Assembly: GCA_964202965.1 (NCBI GenBank)
Contig: CAXNKG010000036.1
Coordinates: 1 to 33,901, forward strand
DNA from: CAXNKG01 sp964202965
GTDB taxonomy: Bacteria > Acidobacteriota > Vicinamibacteria > Vicinamibacterales > UBA2999
Length of the DNA stretch: 33,901 nt
Direction of reading: 5' to 3'
The notes beneath the pieces were generated by a model that saw only the letters and a list, made by a program, of their open reading frames with translations, was not told the origin of the DNA and ran no database searches. Positions 1 to 7,287 of the stretch are shown here, piece by piece. How positions within the stretch are numbered: position 1 is the first letter of the stretch; each line of letters begins with the position of its first letter. Position numbers and translations under genes: made by a program.

Positions 1-546
1 GGCGAGATCTTCCTGACGATGGCGAAGGAGGGCTCGACGATTTCGGGCTTTGCGGACGCCTTCGCGCAGGCGATCTCGTATGCGCTGCAGTACGGCGTGC
101 CGCTGCAGGTGCTGGTGGACAAGTTCAGCCACGCGCGGTTCGAGCCGTCGGGGATGACGAAGAACCCCGAGGTGCGCTTCGCGAAGTCGATCGTCGATTA
201 CATCTTCCGGTGGCTGGCGACGAAGTTCCTGTCGACCGAGGCCCAGTTCCGCGCCGGTGTGAATATGAAGGAACCAGCGGAGGCGACGCCCACCTCAGAC
301 GTGGGGGCCGGCTTCAGCCGGCTCACCACCGACGTACGTAGGGCGGGTTCCGCCGAGCAGGAGCATCCACGCGCAGGCGGACCCGCCGCATCGGACCCGC
401 CAAGATCGCACGGCAAGCCGAGTGAGTTCGCCGCCATCCAGGCGCAGGAAGACGCGCCGCCGTGTTCGACCTGCGGCTCGCTGATGATCCGCAGCGGCAG
501 TTGCTACAAGTGCGTGAACTGCGGGACGACGTCAGGCTGCGCGTAG
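1..546 (+). CDS. nrdJ: Vitamin B12-dependent ribonucleotide reductase, C-terminal part (partial)
   Basis: The reading frame is open from base 1, so the gene starts outside the window. The visible part corresponds to the C-terminal end of class II (adenosylcobalamin-dependent) ribonucleoside-diphosphate reductase, which makes deoxynucleotides in the cytoplasm. Recognisable family sequence includes GSTISGFADAF and the stretch around KNPEVRFAKSIVDYIFRWLA. The end of the protein is a Cys-rich tail (CSTCGS, then CYKCVNC and a terminal Cys) that fits the zinc-ribbon/redox tail of this family. Between the helical part and the tail lies a linker encoded by two dispersed genomic repeats (307-322 and 335-388), kept in frame. 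A strong terminator follows at 624-659. The family call is firm; the linker is the odd part. Confidence 0.9.
   Translation, partial: GEIFLTMAKEGSTISGFADAFAQAISYALQYGVPLQVLVDKFSHARFEPSGMTKNPEVRFAKSIVDYIFRWLATKFLSTEAQFRAGVNMKEPAEATPTSDVGAGFSRLTTDVRRAGSAEQEHPRAGGPAASDPPRSHGKPSEFAAIQAQEDAPPCSTCGSLMIRSGSCYKCVNCGTTSGCA
307..322. repeat. GCCGGC-TTCA-GCCGGC palindrome inside the nrdJ linker
   Basis: A perfect 6-bp inverted repeat (GCCGGC) with a 4-base loop lies in the nrdJ reading frame just upstream of a REP-like element. On the opposite strand it reads as the peptide SRLKPAPT. A closely similar palindrome (loop TAAA) lies in the end of the methyltransferase gene at 19808-19823, which marks this as a dispersed element rather than a gene-specific sequence. 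Confidence 0.6.
335..388 (+). repeat. REP-like palindromic element, type A, copy 1 (inside nrdJ)
   Basis: A 54-bp element that starts TACGTAGGGCGGGTTCCGCC and ends GGCGGACCCGCCG, so its two ends form a near-perfect inverted repeat. It is almost identical to the intergenic copy at 661-714, differing in a few central bases. It lies in the coding sequence of nrdJ and encodes part of the linker (roughly VRRAGSAEQEHPRAGGPA). Its presence both in a gene and in non-coding DNA identifies it as a mobile or dispersed repeat. Confidence 0.8.
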
Positions 547-555
547 ATTGAAGAG

Positions 556-613
556 TACGTAGGGCGGGTCCCGCGAAGGGCGCTGCGAAGACGCCGCCCG
601 AGCGGACCCGCCG
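556..613 (+). repeat. REP-like palindromic element, type B, copy 1
   Basis: A 58-bp element nine bases after the nrdJ stop. It shares the type A start (TACGTAGGGCGGGT) and end (GCGGACCCGCCG) but has a different middle, GCGAAGGGCGCTGCGAAGAC. It is nearly identical to 724-780 and can fold by pairing of its GGCGGGTCC and GGACCCGCC ends. Confidence 0.8.
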
Positions 614-623
614 GATCAATCAA

Positions 624-659
624 GGGGCGAGCTTCCCGTCAGGCTCGCCCCTTTTCTTT
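624..659 (+). terminator. Intrinsic terminator after nrdJ
   Basis: A perfect 9-bp stem (GGGGCGAGC / GCTCGCCCC) with a 10-base loop is followed directly by TTTTCTTT. It lies about 80 bases after the nrdJ stop, between two pairs of REP-like repeats, and is the strongest intrinsic terminator on the left side of the window. Confidence 0.85.
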
Positions 660-660
660 G

Positions 661-714
661 TACGTAGGGCGGGTTCCGCCGAGCAGCGCGATCCACGCGC
701 AGGCGGACCCGCCG
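661..714 (+). repeat. REP-like palindromic element, type A, copy 2
   Basis: An intergenic copy of the 54-bp element found inside nrdJ at 335-388, with the same start, end and central GATCCACGCGCA-like segment. It follows the nrdJ terminator and is separated from the next type B copy by nine bases. Confidence 0.8.
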
Positions 715-723
715 GTCCCAGGG

Positions 724-780
724 TACGTGGGGCGGGTCCCGCGAAGGGCGCTGCGAAGACGCCGCCGAGCGGACCCGCCG
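724..780 (+). repeat. REP-like palindromic element, type B, copy 2
   Basis: A near-identical copy of 556-613 (one G for A in the start, and a one-base shorter GCCGCC run). With the copies at 335, 556 and 661 it gives the order A-B-terminator-A-B. The remaining bases of the 547-883 gene-free stretch (781-883) show no repeat. They hold a possible AT-rich -10 (TATTAT, 834-839) before the next gene, without a convincing -35. Confidence 0.8.
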
Positions 781-883
781 AAATCGAGACACCCGCCGCT
801 GCACAGGTCGCCCCAGGGGATGGTGGAGGCACCTATTATTTCGGGTGGCCTTGACGTAGAGTAGCCGGCGCGGAGGGACGACG

Positions 884-1753
884 ATGGTCGACAAGATTAG
901 ACGTTCACTACTGAAGACCGGTGCAGCGGCAACGGCCACGGCAGTTGCGGCTGCCAAAGGTCTATTCGCCCAACAGGCGAAGCCAGCAGCCGGCGCGGGC
1001 ATGAAGTTCTTCGAGAAGGGCAACGTTCGCATCCGGTACCAGGAATGGGGCTCCGGATTCCCGCTGCTCCTGATCTCCGGCGGCGGCCTGAACGGCTCGA
1101 TCCAGGGGGTGCTCAACTCGCCCTTCAATCCAGTCGAGGAGCTCAGCAAGGAATACCGCTGTATCGCGTTCGACCCGCGCAACTCCAACAACGGGCAGTC
1201 CACCGGGCCGCTCGACGTCGAACGGCCGTGGGACATGCACGCGGACGACCAGATTGCCCTGATGGACCACCTGGGCATCAAGCAGTTCGCGGTGCTCGGC
1301 TTCTGCATCGGCGGGCCCTTCACCTGGAATCTCCTCGAGCGCGCGCCCGCGCGCGTCGTCGCCGCCGTCTTCGCGCAGCCGAGCGGCTCGCGCCCAGAGG
1401 CGCGCGACCTGTTCTACGAGAACAACATCAAGGGCTGGGGACCCGAGCTCGTGAAGCGCCGGCCCGAAATCACGATGGCGCAGGTGGATCAGTTCCTCAC
1501 GCGCATGTACCGGACGAATCCGGACTTCGTGTTCACCGTCTCGCGCGAGTTCGTCAAGAGCTGCAAGACGCCCGTGCTGATCCTGCCGGACGACATCCCC
1601 GCGCACCCGTATGCGGTGGCGATGGAAGCCGCCATGCTCGCGCCCAACGCGCAGGTGAGCCTCTATCCCTGGAAAGAGCCGCCGTCACGGATCCCGCTCG
1701 CGGTCCGCCACGTCCGCTCGTTCCTGAAGACGAATACGCCGCGGGTGAGCTAG
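884..1753 (+). CDS. Tat-exported alpha/beta hydrolase
   Basis: A 289-residue alpha/beta-hydrolase-fold protein. The N-terminus has a twin-arginine signal (IRRSLLKTG, then an Ala-rich hydrophobic run ending near FAQQ), so it should be exported folded to the periplasm. The oxyanion segment LLISGGGLNGS follows at about 65-75. The nucleophile elbow reads GFCIGG, with Cys141 in place of the usual Ser. Candidate acid and base are the Asp pair in ILPDD and the late His in VRHVRSF. A good Shine-Dalgarno (GGAGGGA) precedes the ATG. The substrate cannot be told; esterase or lactonase chemistry is possible. It appears to be transcribed alone. Confidence 0.8.
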   Translation: MVDKIRRSLLKTGAAATATAVAAAKGLFAQQAKPAAGAGMKFFEKGNVRIRYQEWGSGFPLLLISGGGLNGSIQGVLNSPFNPVEELSKEYRCIAFDPRNSNNGQSTGPLDVERPWDMHADDQIALMDHLGIKQFAVLGFCIGGPFTWNLLERAPARVVAAVFAQPSGSRPEARDLFYENNIKGWGPELVKRRPEITMAQVDQFLTRMYRTNPDFVFTVSREFVKSCKTPVLILPDDIPAHPYAVAMEAAMLAPNAQVSLYPWKEPPSRIPLAVRHVRSFLKTNTPRVS

Positions 1754-1756
1754 AGG

Positions 1757-2788
1757 TTAGCGAGGCTGTTCCGCGCCGAGCGGGGCGGGAGGAATGACTT
1801 CTGAATCGCTCGGTCCGGTCTTGACCGCCGGCGTCATCCAGCGGATGGTGCCGCGCAGGTTGCTCGTGGCCGTTCCCGCCTTCGACAGGGTCAGCCCGTA
1901 CGTCTGACGCTCTCCGGCCGCCATGCGCGCGACTCGCCAGACCGCCACGTCGGCTTTGGCCTGCTCGCCACGGCGGACGCCTTCATACCCTGCGCCGGTC
2001 GCCGCCACCACGCTCGTCCCGGCCGGCACGGCGAGCGAGATGGTGAGATCCTCCGCCGTCAGCCCTGTGCCGACGATGCCAGTGTTGCTGACATCCAGCC
2101 GGTACACCACGCCGTCGGCGGACGGGACGCCGGCGCTCAGCTGTCCACGCATCCGTGCGCGGAAGCCGAGGTCGGTGATGTACGCCCAGATGTCCCGCAA
2201 CATCGGTTCCGGCACGCGAGCGGGGGAGAAGCTCCCCATCGCCATGCGCTCGTGCGGCTTCTCGCCCAGCCGAACCTGGGTCGCCGCGTAGGTGGCGGGG
2301 TGAGCGTAGACGATGGACTCGAACCACTCGAAACTCGCATTGATGGCGCCCATCACGCCGCGCCCGTTGTTGAAGAGCGGATTGTGGCACTGGATGCACC
2401 CGGAGGTGGTCGCGGTCGCCAGCCCCTTCGATGCGCCCGGCGCCACGCGGACTCTCCACGGGCCCGGCTCGGCAACCCCAGGCAGTCTGTCGAAGTACGC
2501 CGCCAGATCCAGCAGCTCCTGATCGCTCATCTGCGATTCGGCATACGCGGGCATGATGCCCCACGGCTTCCGGACGGCGTGAATGAACTGGGCGCGGGTG
2601 AGGTTGCGGCCCGCCAGGTCCGGTCCGAAGGCGCCTTGACCCCTGACGCCGTGGCACTCGCGGCACTCGACGTGCTCGGTTTCCAGCCAGAGCACCCGCC
2701 CCTTCTCGGGATCGCCCGCAGGCGCAGGGGGCGCCTGTGGAGCAGGCGGGAACAGCAAGAGCACCACGAGAAGCGAAGGCAACGTCAT
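1757..2788 (-). CDS. Periplasmic diheme cytochrome c with C-terminal beta domain
   Basis: A 343-residue protein with a short hydrophobic N-terminus rich in Pro and Ala. It has two covalent heme sites, CRECH (42-46) and CIQCH (131-135), and a likely axial Met in GIMPAY (about 79). The first domain is a classic monoheme cytochrome c fold. The second heme lies in a less typical segment. From about 215 onward there is no heme motif; the sequence resembles a secreted beta-sandwich (DUF11-like repeat, with LDVSNTG). It probably moves electrons in the periplasm or on the outer face. It is convergent with the hydrolase at 884, three bases apart. No strong Shine-Dalgarno is seen at the ATG. Confidence 0.8.
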   Translation of the reverse strand: MTLPSLLVVLLLFPPAPQAPPAPAGDPEKGRVLWLETEHVECRECHGVRGQGAFGPDLAGRNLTRAQFIHAVRKPWGIMPAYAESQMSDQELLDLAAYFDRLPGVAEPGPWRVRVAPGASKGLATATTSGCIQCHNPLFNNGRGVMGAINASFEWFESIVYAHPATYAATQVRLGEKPHERMAMGSFSPARVPEPMLRDIWAYITDLGFRARMRGQLSAGVPSADGVVYRLDVSNTGIVGTGLTAEDLTISLAVPAGTSVVAATGAGYEGVRRGEQAKADVAVWRVARMAAGERQTYGLTLSKAGTATSNLRGTIRWMTPAVKTGPSDSEVIPPAPLGAEQPR

Positions 2789-2837
2789 GGCCGAAGCGCG
2801 ACTACGTTACCTCAGGTTGGAACGATGACCAAGCAGG

Positions 2838-2866
2838 TTGCCGCCCGGGTGGCGTGGGTGTAGGAT
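2838..2866 (+). promoter_or_regulatory. Predicted sigma70-type promoter of the 2897-8664 operon
   Basis: TTGCCG (2838-2843), a 17-base spacer and TAGGAT (2861-2866) match a housekeeping promoter. The start of transcription would be near 2873, about 24 bases before the first ATG, which has a GGAGG ribosome site at the right distance. Confidence 0.5.
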
Positions 2867-2896
2867 GCCCGCGGCCAGAGACTTACCGGAGGTGTT

Positions 2897-3307
2897 ATGA
2901 AGCTGTGTTCCTGGGCGGCCTTTGCCGTCATGTCGGCCGTCCTCGCCGTTCCGGCCTTTGCTCACCACTCATTCAATACGTTCTTTGACATCTCCCGCAC
3001 CGTGACGATCGAGGGTGTGATCAAGTCGTTCCGGCTGGTCAGCCCCCACTCGGACATGACGCTCGAAGCGAAGGATGCCAGCGGCAAGCTCGTCACCTGG
3101 CACATCACCGCGCGCACCGGCGCCGTCAACGCCAGGCGCGAGGGATGGAAGGTGGAGGAGTTCATCGGCAAGCGGGTCACGGTCGAAGGCAACCCGACCC
3201 GCCGCCAGGGCGGCACCGCCATGGCCGCCGGCGTCGTGACCTTCCTCGACGAGGGCAACAAAGTGGTGTGTCTCGGCGGCTGCCCAGGCGGGCCTCCGGT
3301 CGAATAG
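2897..3307 (+). CDS. DUF6152 family exported protein (copy 1)
   Basis: A 136-residue protein with a clear signal peptide (cleavage expected after VPAFA at residue 22). This leaves a mature N-terminus of His-His-Ser-Phe. A conserved Pro-His motif follows at 50-51. The rest is a small beta-rich domain with a late CLGGCPGG segment. DUF6152 has no known function. It is the first gene of an eight-gene operon, has a strong Shine-Dalgarno (GGAGG), and is followed 20 bases later by a partner protein. The N-terminal His and the PH motif suggest metal binding (inference). Confidence 0.85.
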   Translation: MKLCSWAAFAVMSAVLAVPAFAHHSFNTFFDISRTVTIEGVIKSFRLVSPHSDMTLEAKDASGKLVTWHITARTGAVNARREGWKVEEFIGKRVTVEGNPTRRQGGTAMAAGVVTFLDEGNKVVCLGGCPGGPPVE

Positions 3308-3327
3308 GCGCGCAGGGGAGAAGAGCG

Positions 3328-4152
3328 ATGAGAGCCATGACAGGCACGAAGCATGTGGTGCTGACCCTCGTCTGCGTCGCGCTCGCGATGGTGATGGGCG
3401 CGGCCGACGCCGGCGCGCAGACCGACGAGGAATTCGAGAAGATCTATCCGTTCATCGGGAACTGGAACGGTCAGGTGGCCATGGAGGGGCAGGACCGCGG
3501 CAACTGCGGCGGCCGGCTGGGCGATTACGGCGAGAAGATTCTGAACTGCACGATCCCGGTCGATCGGCTGCCCCTGAACGCGCGCGCCGAGGCGTGGTTG
3601 AAATACGTGGATGCCCGCCAGTCGCCGTCGATGGCCGATTGCCAGCAGATCCCGTTTCCGGCCGTGCTCGCCGAAGGCAGCGAGATCATGGCGTACCCGG
3701 GCCGTCTCGAGGTCCGCATCTCGTCGAACCCCTGGTTCCTGTACCGCACGATCTGGATGAATGGCACCGGGCCGAAGCCGCTCCCGGGACAGTTTTTCCA
3801 GCATGGGATCTCCAGCGGCCACTTCGACGGCACCGATCTGATCATCGTCACGGATCACTTCACGTTCGATCCCGACGGCATCGACGATCACCTGCACATG
3901 GCCTCGTCCACCCGGAAGAAGCTCACCGAACGCTACACGATGATCGACAACGACAATCTGCGGGTGACGATCATCCTGGAGGATCCGACGTTCCTCACGA
4001 AACCATTCAAGTACGCGTTCCTCTGGACGAAGGTTCCGCGCGGCGGCCTGCAGCCCACCTGGGTCACCTGCGACGCGGCAGTGGCGCGGGCCGAAGTGGA
4101 ATATGGCTACCCCGGCACCAAGTACCAGGAACCCGCGGAACCAGCCAAGTAG
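3328..4152 (+). CDS. Exported DUF6152-partner protein (copy 1)
   Basis: A 274-residue protein with a signal peptide ending near ADAGAQ. The frame is open further upstream, but ATG 3328 follows GGGGAGAAG and avoids overlap with the preceding gene, so it is chosen. The C-terminal half shares the pattern RxIWMxG...G.S.G...D..IVT...LTERY......L.V...LEDP.F.TKP with the proteins at 8676, 13706 and 14557. This is the most divergent of the four: it lacks the PAPR-DL(S/T)G-W start seen in the others. No function is known for the family. It is always beside DUF6152 here, which suggests a shared periplasmic job. Confidence 0.75.
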   Translation: MRAMTGTKHVVLTLVCVALAMVMGAADAGAQTDEEFEKIYPFIGNWNGQVAMEGQDRGNCGGRLGDYGEKILNCTIPVDRLPLNARAEAWLKYVDARQSPSMADCQQIPFPAVLAEGSEIMAYPGRLEVRISSNPWFLYRTIWMNGTGPKPLPGQFFQHGISSGHFDGTDLIIVTDHFTFDPDGIDDHLHMASSTRKKLTERYTMIDNDNLRVTIILEDPTFLTKPFKYAFLWTKVPRGGLQPTWVTCDAAVARAEVEYGYPGTKYQEPAEPAK

Positions 4153-4167
4153 GCGAGGAGCGAAGTG

Positions 4168-5298
4168 ATGACGCGCTATCTGGCACCGCACTATCTAGCA
4201 CCGCTATCGTGCGCTCTGCTCCTCGCGGGTGGGAGCCTCACCAGTGCAGACGCACAGGCCTCCGCCGCGAAGGTCCACGTGGACGCCGCCCGCGCGGCGA
4301 TTGCGCCGGCCGACGCATCAGCCGCGAAGGCGCCGAACGCGCCCTTCCATACCTTCAAGGCGCTGTTCGACCAGGTCTGCACCCAGCCGATGCTGCCGGA
4401 TCAGATGCGCACCAACGACCGCTCGGCGGTCGTGCCGCGCAAGGACTGGTTCGCGTGGCCGGCCAATGTCTTCGACAACCTCTATTTCATCGGGACGAAG
4501 ACCGCGGGCGTGTGGGCGATCAACACGTCCGACGGGGTGATCGTCATCGACGCCAATTTCCACTACAGCAGCAAAGAGCTCGTGATGGGGCTGCTGAATT
4601 TCGGGATCGACCCGGCCGACATCAAGTACGTGCTGGTGACGCACGCGCATGACGATCGGTACTGGGGCGCGAAGGCGCTCCAGGACACGTATCCGAACGC
4701 GCGGATCGGCATGTCGGCTCCCGACTGGGACCTCGTCGCGAAGGACAACTCGCCGGCGCAGTTCAAGCCGAAGAGGGACATGGTGATTGCCGACGGCCAG
4801 AAGATCGTGCTCGGCGACGTGACCGTCACCGCCTACGTGACGCCGGGACACACCCCCGGCACGCTGTCGTTCATCATCGAGCCGCTCGGGAACAGGACGA
4901 GCGTCTCGTCGGACAACGAGCGGCACGTCGCCGCCATCTGGGGCGGTACCGACCCGAGCATCGGCCGGCAGGGCGTCCAGTACTATCCGGATGGCCAGGC
5001 GATGATGAAAGCGCACATTACGTCGCTCCGGCGATTCATCGATCTGGGGACGAAGGCGGGCGTCGACGTGATCCTGAGTCCGACCCTCGCGCACGCCAAC
5101 ATCGTGCAGAAGCTCGCCAACTGGAGACTGCGCAACCCGGATCACTCGGGCGGCGGCGGTCCCGACAGCCCGGTCGCGCGGTTCCTGAAGCTCGAGGGCC
5201 AGCCGCATCCCTTCGCGAGCAGGGAAGCGGTCGCCCGCTACAACCGGATCCTGCTCGAGTGCTACGAAGCCCAGCTCGCATGGAGGGTGGGCTCGTAG
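4168..5298 (+). CDS. Exported metallo-beta-lactamase-fold hydrolase
   Basis: A 376-residue secreted protein with a hydrophobic signal (SCALLLAGGSLTSADAQ) and a metallo-beta-lactamase domain. The first metal motif is HAHDDR (His159, His161, Asp163, Arg164), as in class B1 enzymes, followed by GHTPG (second-site His) and a late THAxAN-like segment (TLAHAN). It could hydrolyse lactones, sulfate esters or beta-lactams; the sequence does not decide. A GTG three bases earlier is possible, but ATG 4168 has better spacing from GAGGAG. It lies 15 bases after the partner protein and 6 before the next gene. Confidence 0.85.
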   Translation: MTRYLAPHYLAPLSCALLLAGGSLTSADAQASAAKVHVDAARAAIAPADASAAKAPNAPFHTFKALFDQVCTQPMLPDQMRTNDRSAVVPRKDWFAWPANVFDNLYFIGTKTAGVWAINTSDGVIVIDANFHYSSKELVMGLLNFGIDPADIKYVLVTHAHDDRYWGAKALQDTYPNARIGMSAPDWDLVAKDNSPAQFKPKRDMVIADGQKIVLGDVTVTAYVTPGHTPGTLSFIIEPLGNRTSVSSDNERHVAAIWGGTDPSIGRQGVQYYPDGQAMMKAHITSLRRFIDLGTKAGVDVILSPTLAHANIVQKLANWRLRNPDHSGGGGPDSPVARFLKLEGQPHPFASREAVARYNRILLECYEAQLAWRVGS

Positions 5299-5304
5299 TT
5301 CGTA

Positions 5305-5772
5305 ATGGGGTCTCTGGCCGGGCAGATCGAACAGAGCGGCGTCGCCATCTGGATTCGTGAATCGGGGGTCCTTTACGGGTATCCCCTCATCCTGTTTCTC
5401 CACACCCTCGGCCTGAGCACGCTGGCCGGGCTCAGTTCGGCCATCAACCTGCGACTCCTCGGCTTCGCACCCGGCATTCCGCTCGCCTCGCTCGCCAGGC
5501 TCTTCACGCTGATGTGGAGCGGCTTCGCCCTGACGGCTGTCACCGGGATGCTGCTGTTCGCGGCCGACGCCGTGCGGCATTCGTCGAACCCCGCGTTTTC
5601 CGTCAAGTTGATCTTCGTGCTGGTTGCGGTCATCGCGCTCGCGCTGACGCGGACGCACGTCTTTCGCCTGCAGAGCGGTGGGAAAGTCCTCGCGGTGCTG
5701 TCGCTCGTCTCCTGGTTCGGCGCGCTGAGCGCGGGCCGCCTGATGGCCTACGTCGCCGAGTTTGTCCTGTGA
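5305..5772 (+). CDS. Small four-helix membrane protein (DUF6644-like)
   Basis: A 155-residue inner-membrane protein with about four hydrophobic helices (roughly 25-50, 65-90, 97-115 and 125-150). It has a conserved-looking segment INLRLLG...GIPLASLARLF. The same pattern returns in the C-terminal half of the next protein (VNLRLLG...GVPLADVTRLL), so the two are paralogous. The last codon overlaps the next start (GTGA), implying translational coupling. A role in binding a heme or quinone is possible from its place beside cytochrome genes, but no ligand motif is certain. Confidence 0.7.
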   Translation: MGSLAGQIEQSGVAIWIRESGVLYGYPLILFLHTLGLSTLAGLSSAINLRLLGFAPGIPLASLARLFTLMWSGFALTAVTGMLLFAADAVRHSSNPAFSVKLIFVLVAVIALALTRTHVFRLQSGGKVLAVLSLVSWFGALSAGRLMAYVAEFVL

Positions 5773-6680
5773 ACCTCGCGCACCTGCACCTCCTCCTGAA
5801 TCACGTGCCCACCATAGGCCTGGGCATCGCGCTCGCCCTGCTCGTGGCCGCGCTGCTGAAGAAGAGCGAGGATCTGAAACAGGCCGCCTTCGTGGGGTTC
5901 TTTCTCCTCGCGCTGCTGGCCATCCCCGCCTACCTGACCGGCGGCGCGGCGCAGATTGCGCTTCAGGGCCGGACCGATGTCTCGCGGGAGGTGGTGGCCG
6001 CGCACCAGGACGCGGCGCTGCTCGCGTTGATCGTCATGGAGGTCATGGGCCTGCTGGCCTGGATCGCCCTGTGGCGTTTTCGCCGATGGCACGAGACGGG
6101 GATCCTGGTGCTCGCGATCGTCACGTTCGGACTGGTGGCGAGCGCCGCGAATATCGGGGGGCACATCCGCCACCCCGAAATACTGCTGCAAGGCGCGGAC
6201 GCTCCCGTGCCGGGGTGGCCGCGCACGGCAGCGGCCGGCGCGGCGTTCGTCCTCGACAACCCGTGGGTCTGGCCGATCGCCGAGGTCTTCCACTTCGTCG
6301 GGCTGTGCCTGCTGTTTGGTGTCGTGCTGCTCGTCAACCTGCGGCTGCTGGGTGTCATCAGGGGCGTGCCGCTCGCCGACGTGACGCGGCTCCTTCCATG
6401 GGCCATCCTGGGACTCGGCATCAACATCGTCACCGGCATGCTGTTCTTTCTGGCGGCGCCGGAGCAGTACACGCAAAATAGCGCCTTCGTATGGAAGATC
6501 GGCCTGATGCTGATTGCCGGCGTGACCCTGCTGTACCCGACGATGTGGGGCGCGAATGGCGCATCGATGCCCGAAGACCGCGCCCCGCTTTCCGGGAGGA
6601 TCATTGCGGCGGGGTCCATCTGCCTCTGGATCGGCGTGATCTTTCTCGGCCGCTTCCTGCCGTTTATCGGAAGCGAGTAG
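5769..6680 (+). CDS. Two-part membrane protein (DUF2231-like plus DUF6644-like)
   Basis: A 303-residue integral membrane protein that starts with GTG overlapping the preceding stop by four bases. The longer open frame upstream is only read-through of the overlap. The N-terminal half begins LAHLHLLLNHVPTIG and has about four helices with His residues near membrane edges (NHVP, AHQD, GGHIRHPE), as in DUF2231 proteins. The C-terminal half (from about 180) repeats the fold of the 5305 gene product. Membrane-embedded His residues and the operon context allow a heme-linked electron-transfer role (inference). Confidence 0.75.
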   Translation: MNLAHLHLLLNHVPTIGLGIALALLVAALLKKSEDLKQAAFVGFFLLALLAIPAYLTGGAAQIALQGRTDVSREVVAAHQDAALLALIVMEVMGLLAWIALWRFRRWHETGILVLAIVTFGLVASAANIGGHIRHPEILLQGADAPVPGWPRTAAAGAAFVLDNPWVWPIAEVFHFVGLCLLFGVVLLVNLRLLGVIRGVPLADVTRLLPWAILGLGINIVTGMLFFLAAPEQYTQNSAFVWKIGLMLIAGVTLLYPTMWGANGASMPEDRAPLSGRIIAAGSICLWIGVIFLGRFLPFIGSE

Positions 6681-6723
6681 GCAACTCTCAGGTCGACGAC
6701 GCTCAGGAAGGAGTAATGCACCC

Positions 6724-7287
6724 ATGACCGTACGATGCCTCGTCCTCGTTCTCGCGTGTGGCCTCGCGTCCGCGGCCGCGGCGCAGCAGCCGCGGCTCCG
6801 GCTGGTGATTCCCGGCTTCAGCGACGCCGGCCCGATTCCCCTCCAGTTCACCTGTTACGCCGCCGGCGGGAAAACGATCTCGCCAATGCTGCGATGGGAG
6901 CATGTGCCCGAGGGAGCCAGAAGCTTCGCGCTCATCGTCACCGGGCCCGAGAACCACCGCAAGCGGAGCCACACCGTGGCGTTCTTCTGGGGCCGCTGGA
7001 ACATCCCGGCGACTGCGACGCAGCTTGCCGAAGGGCAGCCGCGCGGCGTGGAGCAGCCCGACGGCAGCCGCCACATGGCCAGCGACGACGGGATCATGGG
7101 ATATGACCCGCCGTGCGCACCGGCCGGCGCGGGCCCGATTCATTACCAGTTCAAGCTCTACGCGCTCGACCAGATGCTGGCGCTCCCCGCCAATGCCACT
7201 CGCGACGCGGTCATGCAGGCCATGGACGGCCACATCCTCGGCGCCAGCGTGTACTACGGCGTGCTGGAGTATTCTCGTCCCCTATGA
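6724..7287 (+). CDS. Exported PEBP / YbhB-YbcL family protein
   Basis: A 187-residue protein of the phosphatidylethanolamine-binding (Raf-kinase-inhibitor-like) family, with a signal peptide ending at ASAAAAQQ. Family features are FTCYAAGG...SPMLRWEHVPEGA, FALIVTGP, the WNIP segment, and GYDPPCAPAGAGPIHYQFKLYALD, which is the typical GP-HRY-like ligand pocket. An AAGGAG site lies ten bases upstream. The last codon overlaps the next ATG (ATGA). PEBP proteins bind small anionic ligands; the bacterial role is not known. Confidence 0.9.
   Translation: MTVRCLVLVLACGLASAAAAQQPRLRLVIPGFSDAGPIPLQFTCYAAGGKTISPMLRWEHVPEGARSFALIVTGPENHRKRSHTVAFFWGRWNIPATATQLAEGQPRGVEQPDGSRHMASDDGIMGYDPPCAPAGAGPIHYQFKLYALDQMLALPANATRDAVMQAMDGHILGASVYYGVLEYSRPL

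Noticed and set aside
556..780. REP-like elements as coding sequence (short open frames on both strands)
   Set aside because: The frames are explained by the GC-rich palindromes and differ between near-identical copies.
2962..4191. 409-codon minus-strand frame across the DUF6152 and partner genes
   Set aside because: Composition is Arg/His/Gly-rich shadow sequence and both plus-strand genes have signal peptides and family motifs.
4318..5658. 446-codon minus-strand frame across the metallo-beta-lactamase-fold gene
   Set aside because: Antisense shadow; the plus-strand gene has the complete metal motifs.
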